A DNA stretch of 64,000 nucleotides, from positions 69,776 to 133,775 of the forward strand of contig NZ_DJKE01000003.1 in NCBI RefSeq assembly GCF_002434505.1, written 5' to 3'. Positions 1 to 10,072 of this stretch are shown here, in pieces (position 1 is the stretch's first letter; the number at the start of each line of letters is the position of its first letter). This DNA comes from Brevundimonas sp. UBA6550. Lineage in GTDB: Bacteria; Pseudomonadota; Alphaproteobacteria; Caulobacterales; Caulobacteraceae. Made by a program: the position numbers and the translations under genes. The notes beneath the pieces are model-generated. The model was not told where the DNA came from and did no database searches. It saw nothing but the letters and a program-made list of their open reading frames with translations.

Positions 1-1
1 C

Positions 2-721
2 CTGACGCCCGAGGGGACCAATCTGCTGGAGCAGCGGCGTGACCGCCGCGACGCCGCCATAGCCGACGAGGATCAGGATGTAGCGGTTCTGGGCCTGCGT
101 CGTCTGGCGGCGGAACTGGGCGTCTGGCTGCTGATCGGATCGGCCATCGTGCGATCCGGCCATGCCGGGGACGCGCGAGCGGCCAATCGCTCCCTGCTGG
201 TCGATCCCTCGGGCGCGATCACGGCGCGCTATGACAAGCTGCACGTCTTCGACGTCGATCTGCCGAACGGCGAACGGTATCGCGAAAGCGCGGCGGTGCG
301 GCCGGGCGATGCGGCGGCGGTCGCGGATACGCCGTGGGGTCGGCTGGGGCTGACCATCTGCTACGACATCCGCTTTCCCCACCTGCATCGCCATCTGGCC
401 AGGGCAGGCGCGTCGATGATCGCGGTCCCGGCCGCCTTCACCGCCCCGACCGGCGAGGCGCATTGGGAGACGCTGCTGCGCGCCCGCGCCATCGAGACCG
501 GCGCCTTCGTGCTGGCCCCCGCGCAGGGCGGGCTGCACGAGGACGGCCGGCGCACCTGGGGCCGTTCCACCGTCGTTGGGCCGTGGGGCGAGGTGATGGC
601 CAGGGCCGATCACGACGACCCTTGCATCGTGCGGGCGAAACTGGACATGGAGGCCGTGGCGCGCGCCCGTCGCGCCATACCCGCCCTGACCCACGACCGC
701 GAATTCCTGCCGCCCGCCTGA
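2..721 (+). CDS. carbon-nitrogen hydrolase (nitrilase superfamily), 5' end outside window
   Basis: The reading frame is open from the first bases of the window, so the start codon and the glutamate of the catalytic triad lie upstream. Visible parts are the catalytic lysine in YDKLHVFDVD and the nucleophilic cysteine in ICYDIRFP, both classic for the nitrilase/omega-amidase superfamily. The C-terminal LLRARAIETGAFVLAPAQGG segment is also typical. Nit2-like members of this group hydrolyse alpha-ketoglutaramate or deaminated glutathione in the cytosol; which substrate is used here cannot be read from the sequence. The DUF1178 gene follows after 7 bases, so the two are probably cotranscribed. An internal ATG at 149 is not the true start because similarity continues upstream of it. 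Confidence 0.9.
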   Translation: MTPEGTNLLEQRRDRRDAAIADEDQDVAVLGLRRLAAELGVWLLIGSAIVRSGHAGDARAANRSLLVDPSGAITARYDKLHVFDVDLPNGERYRESAAVRPGDAAAVADTPWGRLGLTICYDIRFPHLHRHLARAGASMIAVPAAFTAPTGEAHWETLLRARAIETGAFVLAPAQGGLHEDGRRTWGRSTVVGPWGEVMARADHDDPCIVRAKLDMEAVARARRAIPALTHDREFLPPA

Positions 722-728
722 TCCGTCC

Positions 729-1178
729 ATGATCCGATACGCCCTGAAATGCGACCACGACCACGGGTTCGAGGCCTGGTTCGGCTCGTCGTCCGACTAT
801 GACGACCAGGCGGCGCGCGGCCTGGTCGAATGCCCGTTCTGCGGCTCGCGCGGGGTCGAGAAGGCCGTCATGGCGCCGTCGGTCAGCGGGACGAGGCGCG
901 CCGACGCCGCGCCGGACCCGGCCGCGCCCGAGGCCATGCGCAAGATGCAGACCATGATGATGGAGGCGGCGCGCGAGGTTCGGGCCCATGTCGAGGCCAA
1001 CTTCGACTATGTCGGCGACGCCTTCGCCCGCGAGGCGCGCGACATCCACGAAGGCCGTTCCGAAAAGCGGGAAATCTACGGCGAGGCCACGCCCGCCGAC
1101 GTCAGGAAGCTGAAGGACGACGGCGTCCCCGTCTCGGCCCTGCCCGACGCCCCGCCCGATCCCTCGAAGGTGAACTGA
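729..1178 (+). CDS. DUF1178 family protein
   Basis: A 149-residue cytosolic protein of unknown function, recognised by its N-terminal MIRYALKCDHDHGFEAWFGS block and the zinc-ribbon-like cysteines C8, C35 and C38 (CPFCGS). The middle is low-complexity Ala/Met-rich helix, and the C-terminal segment RDIHEGRSEKREIYGEA is characteristic of the family. DUF1178 genes are commonly found beside nitrilase-family and glutaredoxin genes in alphaproteobacteria, as here. Its TGA overlaps the ATG of the next gene by one base, which suggests translational coupling. No function has been established that I can name. Confidence 0.9.
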   Translation: MIRYALKCDHDHGFEAWFGSSSDYDDQAARGLVECPFCGSRGVEKAVMAPSVSGTRRADAAPDPAAPEAMRKMQTMMMEAAREVRAHVEANFDYVGDAFAREARDIHEGRSEKREIYGEATPADVRKLKDDGVPVSALPDAPPDPSKVN

Positions 1179-1675
1179 TGACTTTGCAATGGCGGCCCAT
1201 GCGGCCCGACGACATCCCGGCGGTGGTCGATGTGGCGCGCCTGTCGTTTCCCGATCATTTCGAGGACCGGGCCTGTTTCGAGAACCGTCTGGCGCTTTAT
1301 CCGCGCGGGTGTTTCGTGCTGGCGGACGCAGACGGGCCGGCGCGCGGCTATCTGATCGCCTATCCGTGGAAGGCCGAGAGCGCGCCGCCGCTGAATACGG
1401 TGATCGAGGGCCTGCCGACCGACCCGACCCTGATCTATCTGCATGATCTGGCCCTGCACCCCGAAGCGCGGGGCGGGGGCGTCACCGGCGCCATCGTCGA
1501 ACGGCTGGCCGACCAGGCGAAAGAGGACGGCTGGCCCATGATCGCCCTGGTGGCGGTCAACGACGCCGTGGGCTTCTGGTCCCGGCGCGGGTTCGTCGAA
1601 CAGCCCGCCGACGCCATGGCGGCCAAGCTGGCCAGCTATGGTTCGGACGCCCGCTATATGCTGAGGCCGCTTTAG
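1178..1675 (+). CDS. GNAT family N-acetyltransferase
   Basis: A 165-residue acetyltransferase. The ATG at 1178 overlaps the upstream stop (ATGA) and places the N-terminal WRPMRPDDIPAVVDVARLSF at the usual distance for a GNAT fold; a longer frame reaching back to 830 is a shadow of the DUF1178 gene. Acetyl-CoA-binding motif A is seen as IYLHDLALHPEARGGGV near residues 87-103, with motif B around GFWSRRGF. The acceptor substrate is unknown. The gene ends in a tail-to-tail overlap with the opposite gene: its TAG at 1673-1675 is interleaved with the TAA of that gene at 1672-1674. Confidence 0.88.
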   Translation: MTLQWRPMRPDDIPAVVDVARLSFPDHFEDRACFENRLALYPRGCFVLADADGPARGYLIAYPWKAESAPPLNTVIEGLPTDPTLIYLHDLALHPEARGGGVTGAIVERLADQAKEDGWPMIALVAVNDAVGFWSRRGFVEQPADAMAAKLASYGSDARYMLRPL

Positions 1676-1977
1676 GGCCGGTTCAGCGCCGTCTGTCCCC
1701 CGGCGCGCACGAAGTCCAGACGCTGAGGTCGGGGTATGGCGTTGGAGGCCCGGCGGCGCATTTCCCGTTCGCAGACGCGCGGGTCGCCCACGGAATCCGG
1801 GGTCAGGAAGGCGCGGTGCGCGGCGCACCAGTCGCGACTGGCGGCCCGGATGCGGCCCGCCAGGATCATCGGATCGCCCGCCCGAGCCATGTTCAGCCCC
1901 TGCGCCTCGACCCGCATGTCCGGCGCGGGTCCGCCCAGCAAGGCGCCGGCCAGCATCAGTCCCAGCATCGCGGTCAT
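1672..1977 (-). CDS. small secreted protein, UrcA-like
   Basis: A 101-residue protein with an N-terminal hydrophobic signal segment (MTAMLGLMLAGALLGG) followed by a short mature domain with two cysteines (DWCAAHRAF and PRVCERE). The pattern GRIRAASRDWC resembles the UrcA family of small periplasmic proteins, in which an arginine-rich helix leads into a cysteine. The ATG at 1977 is preceded by an AGGAG ribosome site. Function is unknown even for the family. Alternatively it could be an unrelated exported protein, since similarity is judged only by eye. Long antisense frames across typA run into this gene but have no coding character of their own. Confidence 0.6.
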   Translation of the reverse strand: MTAMLGLMLAGALLGGPAPDMRVEAQGLNMARAGDPMILAGRIRAASRDWCAAHRAFLTPDSVGDPRVCEREMRRRASNAIPRPQRLDFVRAGGQTALNRP

Positions 1978-2226
1978 CTCGTCATCTCCTGCATCAGCAC
2001 GACCCGGCTTCAGGTCCGTTGCTGTTAGGAGGCGGCGTTCGAGCGCGTCGGATGCGGCCAAGCGGATGAAATATCGGTAAGCTTGGAATCGACGCCGCGA
2101 ACGCCCGCTCTGGCGTTTCGCCGCTCTTGCCTGTAAGAGGCGCGCGAAACTTTCTCCCCCCAATGCCTGCATCCCTTGCAGCGGCGCGGATCCTCCGCGA
2201 CCGAACACAGTCCGGCCGAGCCCTTC

Positions 2227-4059
2227 ATGAACCTGCGCAACGTCGCTATCATCGCCCACGTCGACCACGGCAAGACGACCCTGGTGGACCAACTTCTGGC
2301 CCAGTCCGGCGTGTTCCGAGCCAATGAGGCGACGACCGAGCGCGCCATGGACTCCAACGACCAGGAGAAGGAACGCGGCATCACCATCCTGGCCAAATGC
2401 ACCTCGGTGCTCTGGAACGGCAAGGCCGGCGAAACCCGCATCAACATCATCGACACCCCCGGCCACGCCGACTTCGGCGGCGAGGTCGAGCGCATCCTGG
2501 GCATGGTGGACGGCTGCGTCATCCTGGTCGACGCCGAAGAGGGCGTCATGCCCCAGACCAAGTTCGTGCTGACCAAGGCGCTGAAGATGGGCCTGCGCCC
2601 GATCCTGTGCATCAACAAGGTCGACCGCGCCCACGCCGACCCGGACCGGGTCCACAACGAGACCTTCGACCTGTTCGCCGCCATCGGCGCGACGGACGAG
2701 CAGCTGGACTTCCCGCACATCTACGCCTCGGGCCGCAACGGCTGGGCGACGCTGGACCTGAACCAGCCCAACGACAACCTGGCCCCGCTGTTCGACCTGA
2801 TCGTCGACCACGTGCCGCCGCCCGCCGTCCAGGCCAACAAGGACAAGCCGTTCCGCATGCTGGACGTGCTGATCGAAAGCGATCCGTTCCTGGGCCGTCT
2901 GCTGACCGGCCGCATCGAGAGCGGCAAGGCCGTTCCCGGCATGGCGATCCACGCCCTGGACCGCGAAGGCAAGGAGATCGAGCGCGGCCGCATCACCAAG
3001 GTCCTGGCCTTCCGCGGCCTGAAGCGTCAGGCCCTGGACGAGGGTTCGGAAGCGGGCGACATCGTCGCCATCGCCGGCATGTCCAAGGCGACCGTGGCCG
3101 ACACCCTGTGCGCCATGGAGGTGACCGAGCCGCTGGACGCCCAGCCGATCGACCCGCCGACCATCTCCATGACCGTCTCGGTCAACGACAGCCCCCTGGC
3201 CGGTCGCGAAGGCGACAAGGTCCAGTCGCGCGTCATCCGCGACCGCCTGCTGAAGGAGGCCGAGGCCAACGTCGCCATCCGCGTCACCACGACCGAAGGC
3301 GGCGACGCCTATGAGGTCGCCGGTCGTGGCGAACTGCAGCTGGGCGTGCTGATCGAAAACATGCGCCGCGAAGGCTTCGAGGTCTCGATCTCGCGTCCGC
3401 GCGTGGTGTTCCAGACCGGCGAGAACGGCGAGAAGCTGGAGCCGATCGAAGACGTCATGATCGACGTGGACGACGAGTTCTCGGGCATCGTCATCGAGAA
3501 GCTGTCGGCGCGTAAGGCCGAAATGACCGACATGGGTCCGTCGGGCGCCGGCAAGACCCGCATCAGCCTGAAGGCGCCCTCGCGTTCGCTGATCGGCTAT
3601 CAGGGCGAGTTCCTGACCGACACGCGCGGTTCGGGCGTGCTGAACCGCGTGTTCAGCCACTATGAGCCGCACAAGGGCGCGATCGCCGGTCGTCTGAAGG
3701 GCGTTCTGATCTCGAACTCGGACGGCGACACCGCCGCCTTCGCCCTGTGGAACCTGGAAGATCGCGGCGTCATGTTCGTCGGCGCCGGCGAAAAGACCTA
3801 TCAGGGCATGATCATCGGCGAAAACGCGCGCTGGGACGACCTGGACGTCAACCCGATCAAGGGCAAGCAACTGACCAACGTCCGCGCCGCCGGCAAGGAC
3901 GAGGCCGTTCGCCTGACCCCGCCGCGCCAGATGTCGCTGGAACAGGCCATCGCCTATATCGACGACGACGAACTGGTCGAGGTGACGCCGAAGTCGATCC
4001 GCCTGCGCAAGCAGGTCCTGAACCCCTCGTTCCGCAAGAAGCGCGTTCGCCCGGAATAA
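2227..4059 (+). CDS. typA: translational GTPase TypA/BipA
   Basis: A 610-residue ribosome-associated GTPase of the EF-G class that assists 50S assembly and stress adaptation. The start MNLRNVAIIAHVDHGKTTL is the family's canonical N terminus, so the upstream in-frame codon at 2176 is rejected. G1 (HVDHGKTT), the ERGITI switch region, G3 (DTPGHADFGG) and G4 (NKVDR) are all intact. The EF-G domain III/V-like parts and the BipA-specific C-terminal domain (KTYQGMIIGENAR, RLTPPRQMSLEQAI) follow in order. Length equals the family norm. It stands alone with its own upstream gap of about 250 bases. Confidence 0.97.
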   Translation: MNLRNVAIIAHVDHGKTTLVDQLLAQSGVFRANEATTERAMDSNDQEKERGITILAKCTSVLWNGKAGETRINIIDTPGHADFGGEVERILGMVDGCVILVDAEEGVMPQTKFVLTKALKMGLRPILCINKVDRAHADPDRVHNETFDLFAAIGATDEQLDFPHIYASGRNGWATLDLNQPNDNLAPLFDLIVDHVPPPAVQANKDKPFRMLDVLIESDPFLGRLLTGRIESGKAVPGMAIHALDREGKEIERGRITKVLAFRGLKRQALDEGSEAGDIVAIAGMSKATVADTLCAMEVTEPLDAQPIDPPTISMTVSVNDSPLAGREGDKVQSRVIRDRLLKEAEANVAIRVTTTEGGDAYEVAGRGELQLGVLIENMRREGFEVSISRPRVVFQTGENGEKLEPIEDVMIDVDDEFSGIVIEKLSARKAEMTDMGPSGAGKTRISLKAPSRSLIGYQGEFLTDTRGSGVLNRVFSHYEPHKGAIAGRLKGVLISNSDGDTAAFALWNLEDRGVMFVGAGEKTYQGMIIGENARWDDLDVNPIKGKQLTNVRAAGKDEAVRLTPPRQMSLEQAIAYIDDDELVEVTPKSIRLRKQVLNPSFRKKRVRPE

Positions 4060-4102
4060 TCGCCGACTGACGCGGCGGGGGTTTGAGGCCTATATCGGCG
4101 AC

Positions 4103-6802
4103 ATGACCCCCGTTTCGCCCAACCTGGACGACCGACTAGACGAGGCCGCCGCCGCGCAGGATCCGCGCGCGGCGGTCTCTTTCGTTCTGCGCGAGGCCTA
4201 TGACGCCGCCCGCACCCGCGTCGAACGCAAGCTGGACGCCGGACTGAAGGGACGCGAAGTCGCCCGCCTGTACGCCTCGGCCGCCGACGAGATGCTGACG
4301 GCCCTGTGGCGGGTGGCGACCGAGGTGCTGTTTCCGGTTTCGGCCGTCGAGAGCGAACGGCTGTCGCTGGTGGCGGTGGGGGGTTACGGCCGGGGCGTGC
4401 TGGCGCCCTTTTCGGACCTGGACCTGCTGTTCCTGCGCCCGGCCAAGGCCACGCCGCGCGGCGAGAGCGTGGTCGAATTCGTCCTCTACGTCCTGTGGGA
4501 CCTGGGAGTGAAGGTCGGGCCGTCCGTGCGCTCGGTCGAGGAGTGTCTGTCGCTGTCGCGCACCGACATGATAGTGCGGACCACCCTACTGGAGGCGCGA
4601 CCGTTGGCCGGCGATCAGCGTCTGGCCGAGCTGATGATCGGTCGGTTTCGCGACATGGTGTCCAAGTCCGACCCGCGCCCCTTCATCGCCGCCAAGCTGG
4701 AAGAACGGGCCGTGCGCCACGAGAAGGTTGGCTCCACCCGCTACAAGGTCGAACCCAACGTCAAGGACGGCAAGGGGGGCTTACGCGACCTGAACACCCT
4801 GTACTGGATCGCCCGGTCGCTGGCGCCCGAAAGCCGGTTGGGCGCGACGGTGATGGACGAGCTGTTCACCCCGCGCGAACGCCGGACCTCGGACGAGGCC
4901 TTCGACTTCCTGTGGCGGGTGCGAATTCACCTGCACCTGATCGCGGGGCGGGCCGAGGAGAAGCTGACGTTCGACATGCAGCCCGAGGTCGCGCGACGCA
5001 TGGGCTGGCGCGGACGCGGCGACGAGCCGGCGGTGGAGCGGTTCATGCGCCGCTATTTCCTGGTCGCCCGCGACGTCGGCGCCCTGACCCGCGCCATGTC
5101 GGCCAAGCTGGAGGCGCGGCACCAGAAGACGGCGCAAGGGCTGTCCCGCCTGATGACCCCATTCCGTCCGGCGCGCCGCAAGCTGGAGATCGACGGCTTC
5201 TGGATCGACCAGGGGCGACTGTCGGTCGAGGGGCCGGAGGTGTTCGCCGCCGATCCGGTCAAGCTGCTGACCCTGTTCACAGCCGCCGACAAGCAGGACC
5301 TGGATCTGCACCCGGACGCCTTTTCGGCGGTCACACGGTCGCTGTCGCTGGTGACGCCCCGGCTGCGGCGCGATCCGGCGGCGTCGCGCGCCTTCCTGGA
5401 CGTGCTGGCGCACGGGCAGCGGCCCTATCGCGTGCTGACCATCATGAACGAGACGGGACTGCTGGGCCGGTTCCTGCCCGAATGGGGTCGGATCGTCGGC
5501 CAGACCCAGTTCAACATGTACCACGCCTATACGGTGGACGAGCACACGCTGCAGGCCATCGGCGTCATCAACGACATCGCGCGCGGCAAGCTGACGACCG
5601 ACCATCCGATGGCCAGCGAGATCGTGCATCTGATCTCGGACATGGAAGCCCTGATGCTGGGGATGCTGCTGCACGATGTGGGCAAGGGCGGCGAGCGCGG
5701 GCAGCTGGAGGACGGCGCCATCGCCGCCCGCCGGGCCTGCGAGCGGCTAGGCGTCGATCCCCGCCGGATCGAACTGGTCGTCTGGCTGGTGCGCAGCCAT
5801 CTGGCGCTCAGCGACTACGCCCAGAAGCGCGACCTCAGCGACCCCGCCACCATCCGCGCCTTCGCCGAACTGGTCGGCGACCCCGAGCGGCTGCGGATGC
5901 TGCTGGTCCTGACCGTCGCCGACATCCGGGCGGTGGGGCCGGGGGTGTGGAACGGCTGGAAGGGTCAGCTGATGCGCACCCTCTACAATCGGGTCGCCGC
6001 CCTGTTCCGGGGCGAGGACGTGGCGCGCGAGGATCCGCTGTCGGTCCATCCGGCCCTGGTCGAACGCGCCCGCCGAACCGGGGCGGCGGCCGAGGCGGCG
6101 CCGGTCTCTCCGGTCGAGGGGCTGCCCGTCCAGGCCACCGAAATCTCCATCGCCGCCGCCGATCGGCCCGGCCTGTTCGCCGACCTGGCCCAGACCATGG
6201 CCGCCCTGGGCGCCGACGTCACCGACGCGCGCGTGGCGACCGAGGACGGGGTGGTGCTGGACGTCTTCCGCGTTCAGGACGGGGCGGGCCTGCCCTATGG
6301 CCAGGCCGAGCCGCGCCGGCTGAAAACCCTGGTCGAGGCGCTGGAGAAGGCCGCGCGCGGGGAGGGCCGCATCGGCCAGGCGCCCCAGCCGGCCGGCAAC
6401 GCCCGAAAGGCCGCCTTCGAGGTTCGTCCCGTGGTCATGGTGGATCACCACGCCAGCGAACTCGCCACCGTGGTCGAGGTGTCGTGCGCTGACCGGCCGG
6501 GCCTCCTGGCCGACCTGTCGCGCGTCTTCAACGACGAGGGTCTCAGCATCCGCTCGGCCCACGTCGCCAGCTATGGCGAGCGGGCGGTGGACAGCTTCTA
6601 TGTGGTGGATCGCAAGGGACGCAAACTGACGTCCGAGCAGCGGATCGCCGAACTGCGCACGGCGCTGGAAGTGGTTCTGGACAGCCGCGCGCCGGCGCCC
6701 GCCGGCCGCAAGGTGCGCTCGGCCCGGGCCAGCGCCCGCGACGTCTCCGAACTGGGCCGGCGGGCGCGCAAGCCCGTATCGCCGGGCGAACAAGCGCGCT
6801 AA
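4103..6802 (+). CDS. glnD: bifunctional uridylyltransferase/uridylyl-removing enzyme GlnD
   Basis: An 899-residue nitrogen sensor that uridylylates PII proteins when glutamine is low and removes UMP when it is high. The nucleotidyltransferase motif is present as GGYGRG (93-98) with SDLD (104-107). The HD hydrolase site is visible as LLHDVGKGG near residue 525. Two C-terminal ACT domains begin near residues 677 (DRPGLFADLAQTMAALGA) and 796 (DRPGLLADLSRVFNDEG). All four modules are intact and the length is normal for alphaproteobacterial GlnD. The gene lies between typA and murJ with short gaps, the order also known around the Caulobacter origin. Confidence 0.97.
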   Translation: MTPVSPNLDDRLDEAAAAQDPRAAVSFVLREAYDAARTRVERKLDAGLKGREVARLYASAADEMLTALWRVATEVLFPVSAVESERLSLVAVGGYGRGVLAPFSDLDLLFLRPAKATPRGESVVEFVLYVLWDLGVKVGPSVRSVEECLSLSRTDMIVRTTLLEARPLAGDQRLAELMIGRFRDMVSKSDPRPFIAAKLEERAVRHEKVGSTRYKVEPNVKDGKGGLRDLNTLYWIARSLAPESRLGATVMDELFTPRERRTSDEAFDFLWRVRIHLHLIAGRAEEKLTFDMQPEVARRMGWRGRGDEPAVERFMRRYFLVARDVGALTRAMSAKLEARHQKTAQGLSRLMTPFRPARRKLEIDGFWIDQGRLSVEGPEVFAADPVKLLTLFTAADKQDLDLHPDAFSAVTRSLSLVTPRLRRDPAASRAFLDVLAHGQRPYRVLTIMNETGLLGRFLPEWGRIVGQTQFNMYHAYTVDEHTLQAIGVINDIARGKLTTDHPMASEIVHLISDMEALMLGMLLHDVGKGGERGQLEDGAIAARRACERLGVDPRRIELVVWLVRSHLALSDYAQKRDLSDPATIRAFAELVGDPERLRMLLVLTVADIRAVGPGVWNGWKGQLMRTLYNRVAALFRGEDVAREDPLSVHPALVERARRTGAAAEAAPVSPVEGLPVQATEISIAAADRPGLFADLAQTMAALGADVTDARVATEDGVVLDVFRVQDGAGLPYGQAEPRRLKTLVEALEKAARGEGRIGQAPQPAGNARKAAFEVRPVVMVDHHASELATVVEVSCADRPGLLADLSRVFNDEGLSIRSAHVASYGERAVDSFYVVDRKGRKLTSEQRIAELRTALEVVLDSRAPAPAGRKVRSARASARDVSELGRRARKPVSPGEQAR

Positions 6803-6838
6803 GCGACATTTGTCTTCCGCGCCCTGTCGAATGTCCGC

Positions 6839-8434
6839 ATGAGCCTCGCCCGCAACACCCTGGTCCAGTCCAGCCTGACGCTGGGCAGCCGAATTCTCGG
6901 ATTCGTGCGCGACATGACGCTGGCGGCGCGGTTCGGTCAGGGGCCGATGATGGACGCCTTCACCACGGCGTTGATGCTGCCCAACATGTTCCGGCGCCTG
7001 TTCGCCGAAGGCGCCTTCGCCCAAGCCTTCGTGCCCGTTTATGGCGGCGTGCGGGCGCGTGAGGGCGAGGAGGCGGCGGCCGTCACCGCGTCCGAGGCGC
7101 TCAGCTTCATGCTGGCGGTGGTCGCGGGTTTCTGCATCCTGCTGCAGGTGATCATGCCGTGGATCATGCCGTGGCTGCTGTCGGCCTATCAGGGCCAGCC
7201 CGAGGTTTTGCGCGCGGCGGTGATCGCGACCCAGCTGGCCATGCCCTATCTGGCCTGTATGACGGTGGCGTCGCTGCTGTCGGGCGTGCTGAACACCGGC
7301 GGCCGGTTCGCCCTGTCGGCGGCCGTTCCGGTCTTTCTGAACCTCTGCACCCTGGCCGCCCTGTTGCCGCCGATGATCCTGCCGATCCCGCAGGAGAGGG
7401 TGCTGCTGGTGGTGACGGCGGCGGTGACGGTGTCGGGCCTGATCCAGGCCGGCCTCTTGTGGTGGGGCGTGCGGCGTCTGGGGGTGAGGCTGAAGATCGG
7501 CCTGCCCCGGATCACGCCCAATGTCCGCCATACCCTGGCCCTGGCGGTGCCCGGCGCGCTGGCCGGCGGCGCGCTGCAGATCAACTCCCTAGTGTCGCAG
7601 TTCCTGACCGGGTCGGACGAGGGGGCGCGGTCGGTGCTGTATAACGCCGACCGCCTGTATCAGCTGCCGCTGGGGCTGGTGGGCGTCGCCATCGGTCTGG
7701 CCCTTGTGCCGCGCCTGACCAAGGCCTTCGTTTCCGGCGATCACGAGGGCGGCCAGCGGACCCTAGACGATGGCGTCAACCTGGCCATGGCCTTCACCCT
7801 GCCGGCGGCCGTCGCCCTGTTCGTCATTCCCTTCTTCATCATCGACGCCACGGTGACGCGCGGGGCCTTCACCTCGGCCGACGCCGCCCGCACCGCCGAC
7901 GTGCTGCGCCAGTTCGCCTGGGGCGTGCCCGCCTTCGTTCTGGCCAAGGTGCTGACCCCGCCCTTCTTCGCGCGCCAGGACACGCGCCGGCCGATGATCT
8001 TCGCCGTGGCCAGCGTGATCGTGACCGTCATCCTGGGGTCGGGCCTGTTCTTCTGGTTCCGCGCCCAGGGCTGGGACGGGGTGCTGGGCCTGGCCATCGC
8101 CACCAGCACCTCCGCCTGGATCAACGTCGGCCTGCTGGGCGGGGTGCTGATCCGCGAGAACAGCTGGCGGCCGTCGCCCGCCTTCCTGTCGCGCTTCGCC
8201 CGCGTGGTCGCCGCCAGCGCCATGATGGCCGCCCTGCTGTTCGCCGCCGACGTCTTCTATCCGCAGCTGAGCCGCATCTTCCTGGCCAAGGAGATCGCGG
8301 TTCTGGTGGTGTGCGGCGCGGGCGCGGGGCTGTACGGCGTCTGCCTGATGGCCTTTCGCGCCGTCACCCTGTCGGAACTGAAGGCCACCCTGCGGCGCGA
8401 GCCGGGCGGCGGCGCGGTCTCCGGTCTGGACTGA
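6839..8434 (+). CDS. murJ: lipid II flippase MurJ
   Basis: A 531-residue polytopic inner-membrane protein with about 14 hydrophobic segments. The N-terminal signature NTLVQSSLTLGSRILGFVRD is diagnostic of MurJ/MviN, the flippase that moves lipid-linked peptidoglycan precursor to the periplasm. The conserved GAFAQAFVPVYG region near residue 57 and the arginine-rich loop NADRLYQLPLGLVGVAIG near residue 270 are present. Start ATG 6839 is the only plausible one before the first signature. It probably shares transcription with glnD (36-base gap). Confidence 0.96.
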   Translation: MSLARNTLVQSSLTLGSRILGFVRDMTLAARFGQGPMMDAFTTALMLPNMFRRLFAEGAFAQAFVPVYGGVRAREGEEAAAVTASEALSFMLAVVAGFCILLQVIMPWIMPWLLSAYQGQPEVLRAAVIATQLAMPYLACMTVASLLSGVLNTGGRFALSAAVPVFLNLCTLAALLPPMILPIPQERVLLVVTAAVTVSGLIQAGLLWWGVRRLGVRLKIGLPRITPNVRHTLALAVPGALAGGALQINSLVSQFLTGSDEGARSVLYNADRLYQLPLGLVGVAIGLALVPRLTKAFVSGDHEGGQRTLDDGVNLAMAFTLPAAVALFVIPFFIIDATVTRGAFTSADAARTADVLRQFAWGVPAFVLAKVLTPPFFARQDTRRPMIFAVASVIVTVILGSGLFFWFRAQGWDGVLGLAIATSTSAWINVGLLGGVLIRENSWRPSPAFLSRFARVVAASAMMAALLFAADVFYPQLSRIFLAKEIAVLVVCGAGAGLYGVCLMAFRAVTLSELKATLRREPGGGAVSGLD

Positions 8435-8465
8435 CCGGCGGCGAACCGATAAGCGCGAGGCCATG

Positions 8466-8507
8466 ATGAACTCGGGCTTCATTTTCGACCTGCGATGGCG
8501 CGGCTGA
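8466..8507 (+). CDS. possible 13-residue leader peptide upstream of trpS
   Basis: Within the 124-base gap before trpS there is a very short frame starting at tandem ATG codons (8463 and 8466). It encodes MNSGFIFDLRWRG and stops at TGA 8505-8507. A GAGG sequence at 8456-8459 stands at ribosome-site distance from the second ATG. The frame carries a single Trp codon two codons before its end, directly followed by a short inverted repeat (GCGG/CCGC) over the stop codon. Its position in front of a tryptophanyl-tRNA synthetase gene makes a regulatory leader conceivable. This is inference only; there is no classic run of Trp codons and no convincing terminator. Confidence 0.3.
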   Translation: MNSGFIFDLRWRG

Positions 8508-8558
8508 ACCGCCGTTCCCCCTCGCCACGCCTGACGTTGTTTTTCCGAGATTCGATCC

Positions 8559-9607
<1,049 letters not shown>

Positions 9608-9608
<1 letters not shown>

Positions 9609-10072
9609 TGGCGGTCTATGAGGCCAGGATCGTCTGGGAACGCGGCGACCAGCCCTTCCTGGATAAACGTTACAGCCGCGCCCACACCTGGAGCTTCGAC
9701 GGCGGGGCGGTCGTGCCCGGATCGTCCGCGCCGTCCAGCGTGCCCCTGCCGATGTCGGACGCTTCGGCCGTCGACCCGGAAGAGGCGATGATCGCCTCTC
9801 TGTCCAGCTGTCACATGCTGTGGTTTCTGGCCTTCGCCGCCAACGCCGGCCTTGTCGTCGACACCTATGCCGACGAGGCGTCGGGGGCTATGGGCAAGGA
9901 CGACAACGGCAAACGTTACCTCGCCGAGGTGACGCTGCGCCCCTTCACCAGTTTCACCGGCCGCGAGCCTGACCAGGCCGAGATCGACGCCCTGCACCAT
10001 CAGGCCCATGACCATTGCGAAATGGCCCATTCGGTGCGGGCGACGATTACAGTCGAGGCGACGATCGGCTAG
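9608..10072 (+). CDS. OsmC family protein
   Basis: A 154-residue protein of the OsmC/Ohr fold, usually cytosolic thiol peroxidases acting on organic hydroperoxides. The two redox cysteines expected for an active enzyme are visible at C68 (LSSCHMLWF) and C137 (DHCEMAHSV). The motif around DPEEAMIASLSSCHM is characteristic of the YhfA/OsmC-like branch. Start ATG overlaps the trpS stop by one base. The 3' end overlaps tail to tail with the flavoprotein gene on the other strand through a shared CTAG, so both use TAG stops there. Confidence 0.88.

Noticed and set aside
1672..3870. 732-residue open frame on the minus strand over typA
   Set aside because: Antisense shadow of typA created by high GC content; only its last 101 residues (1672-1977) correspond to a real gene.
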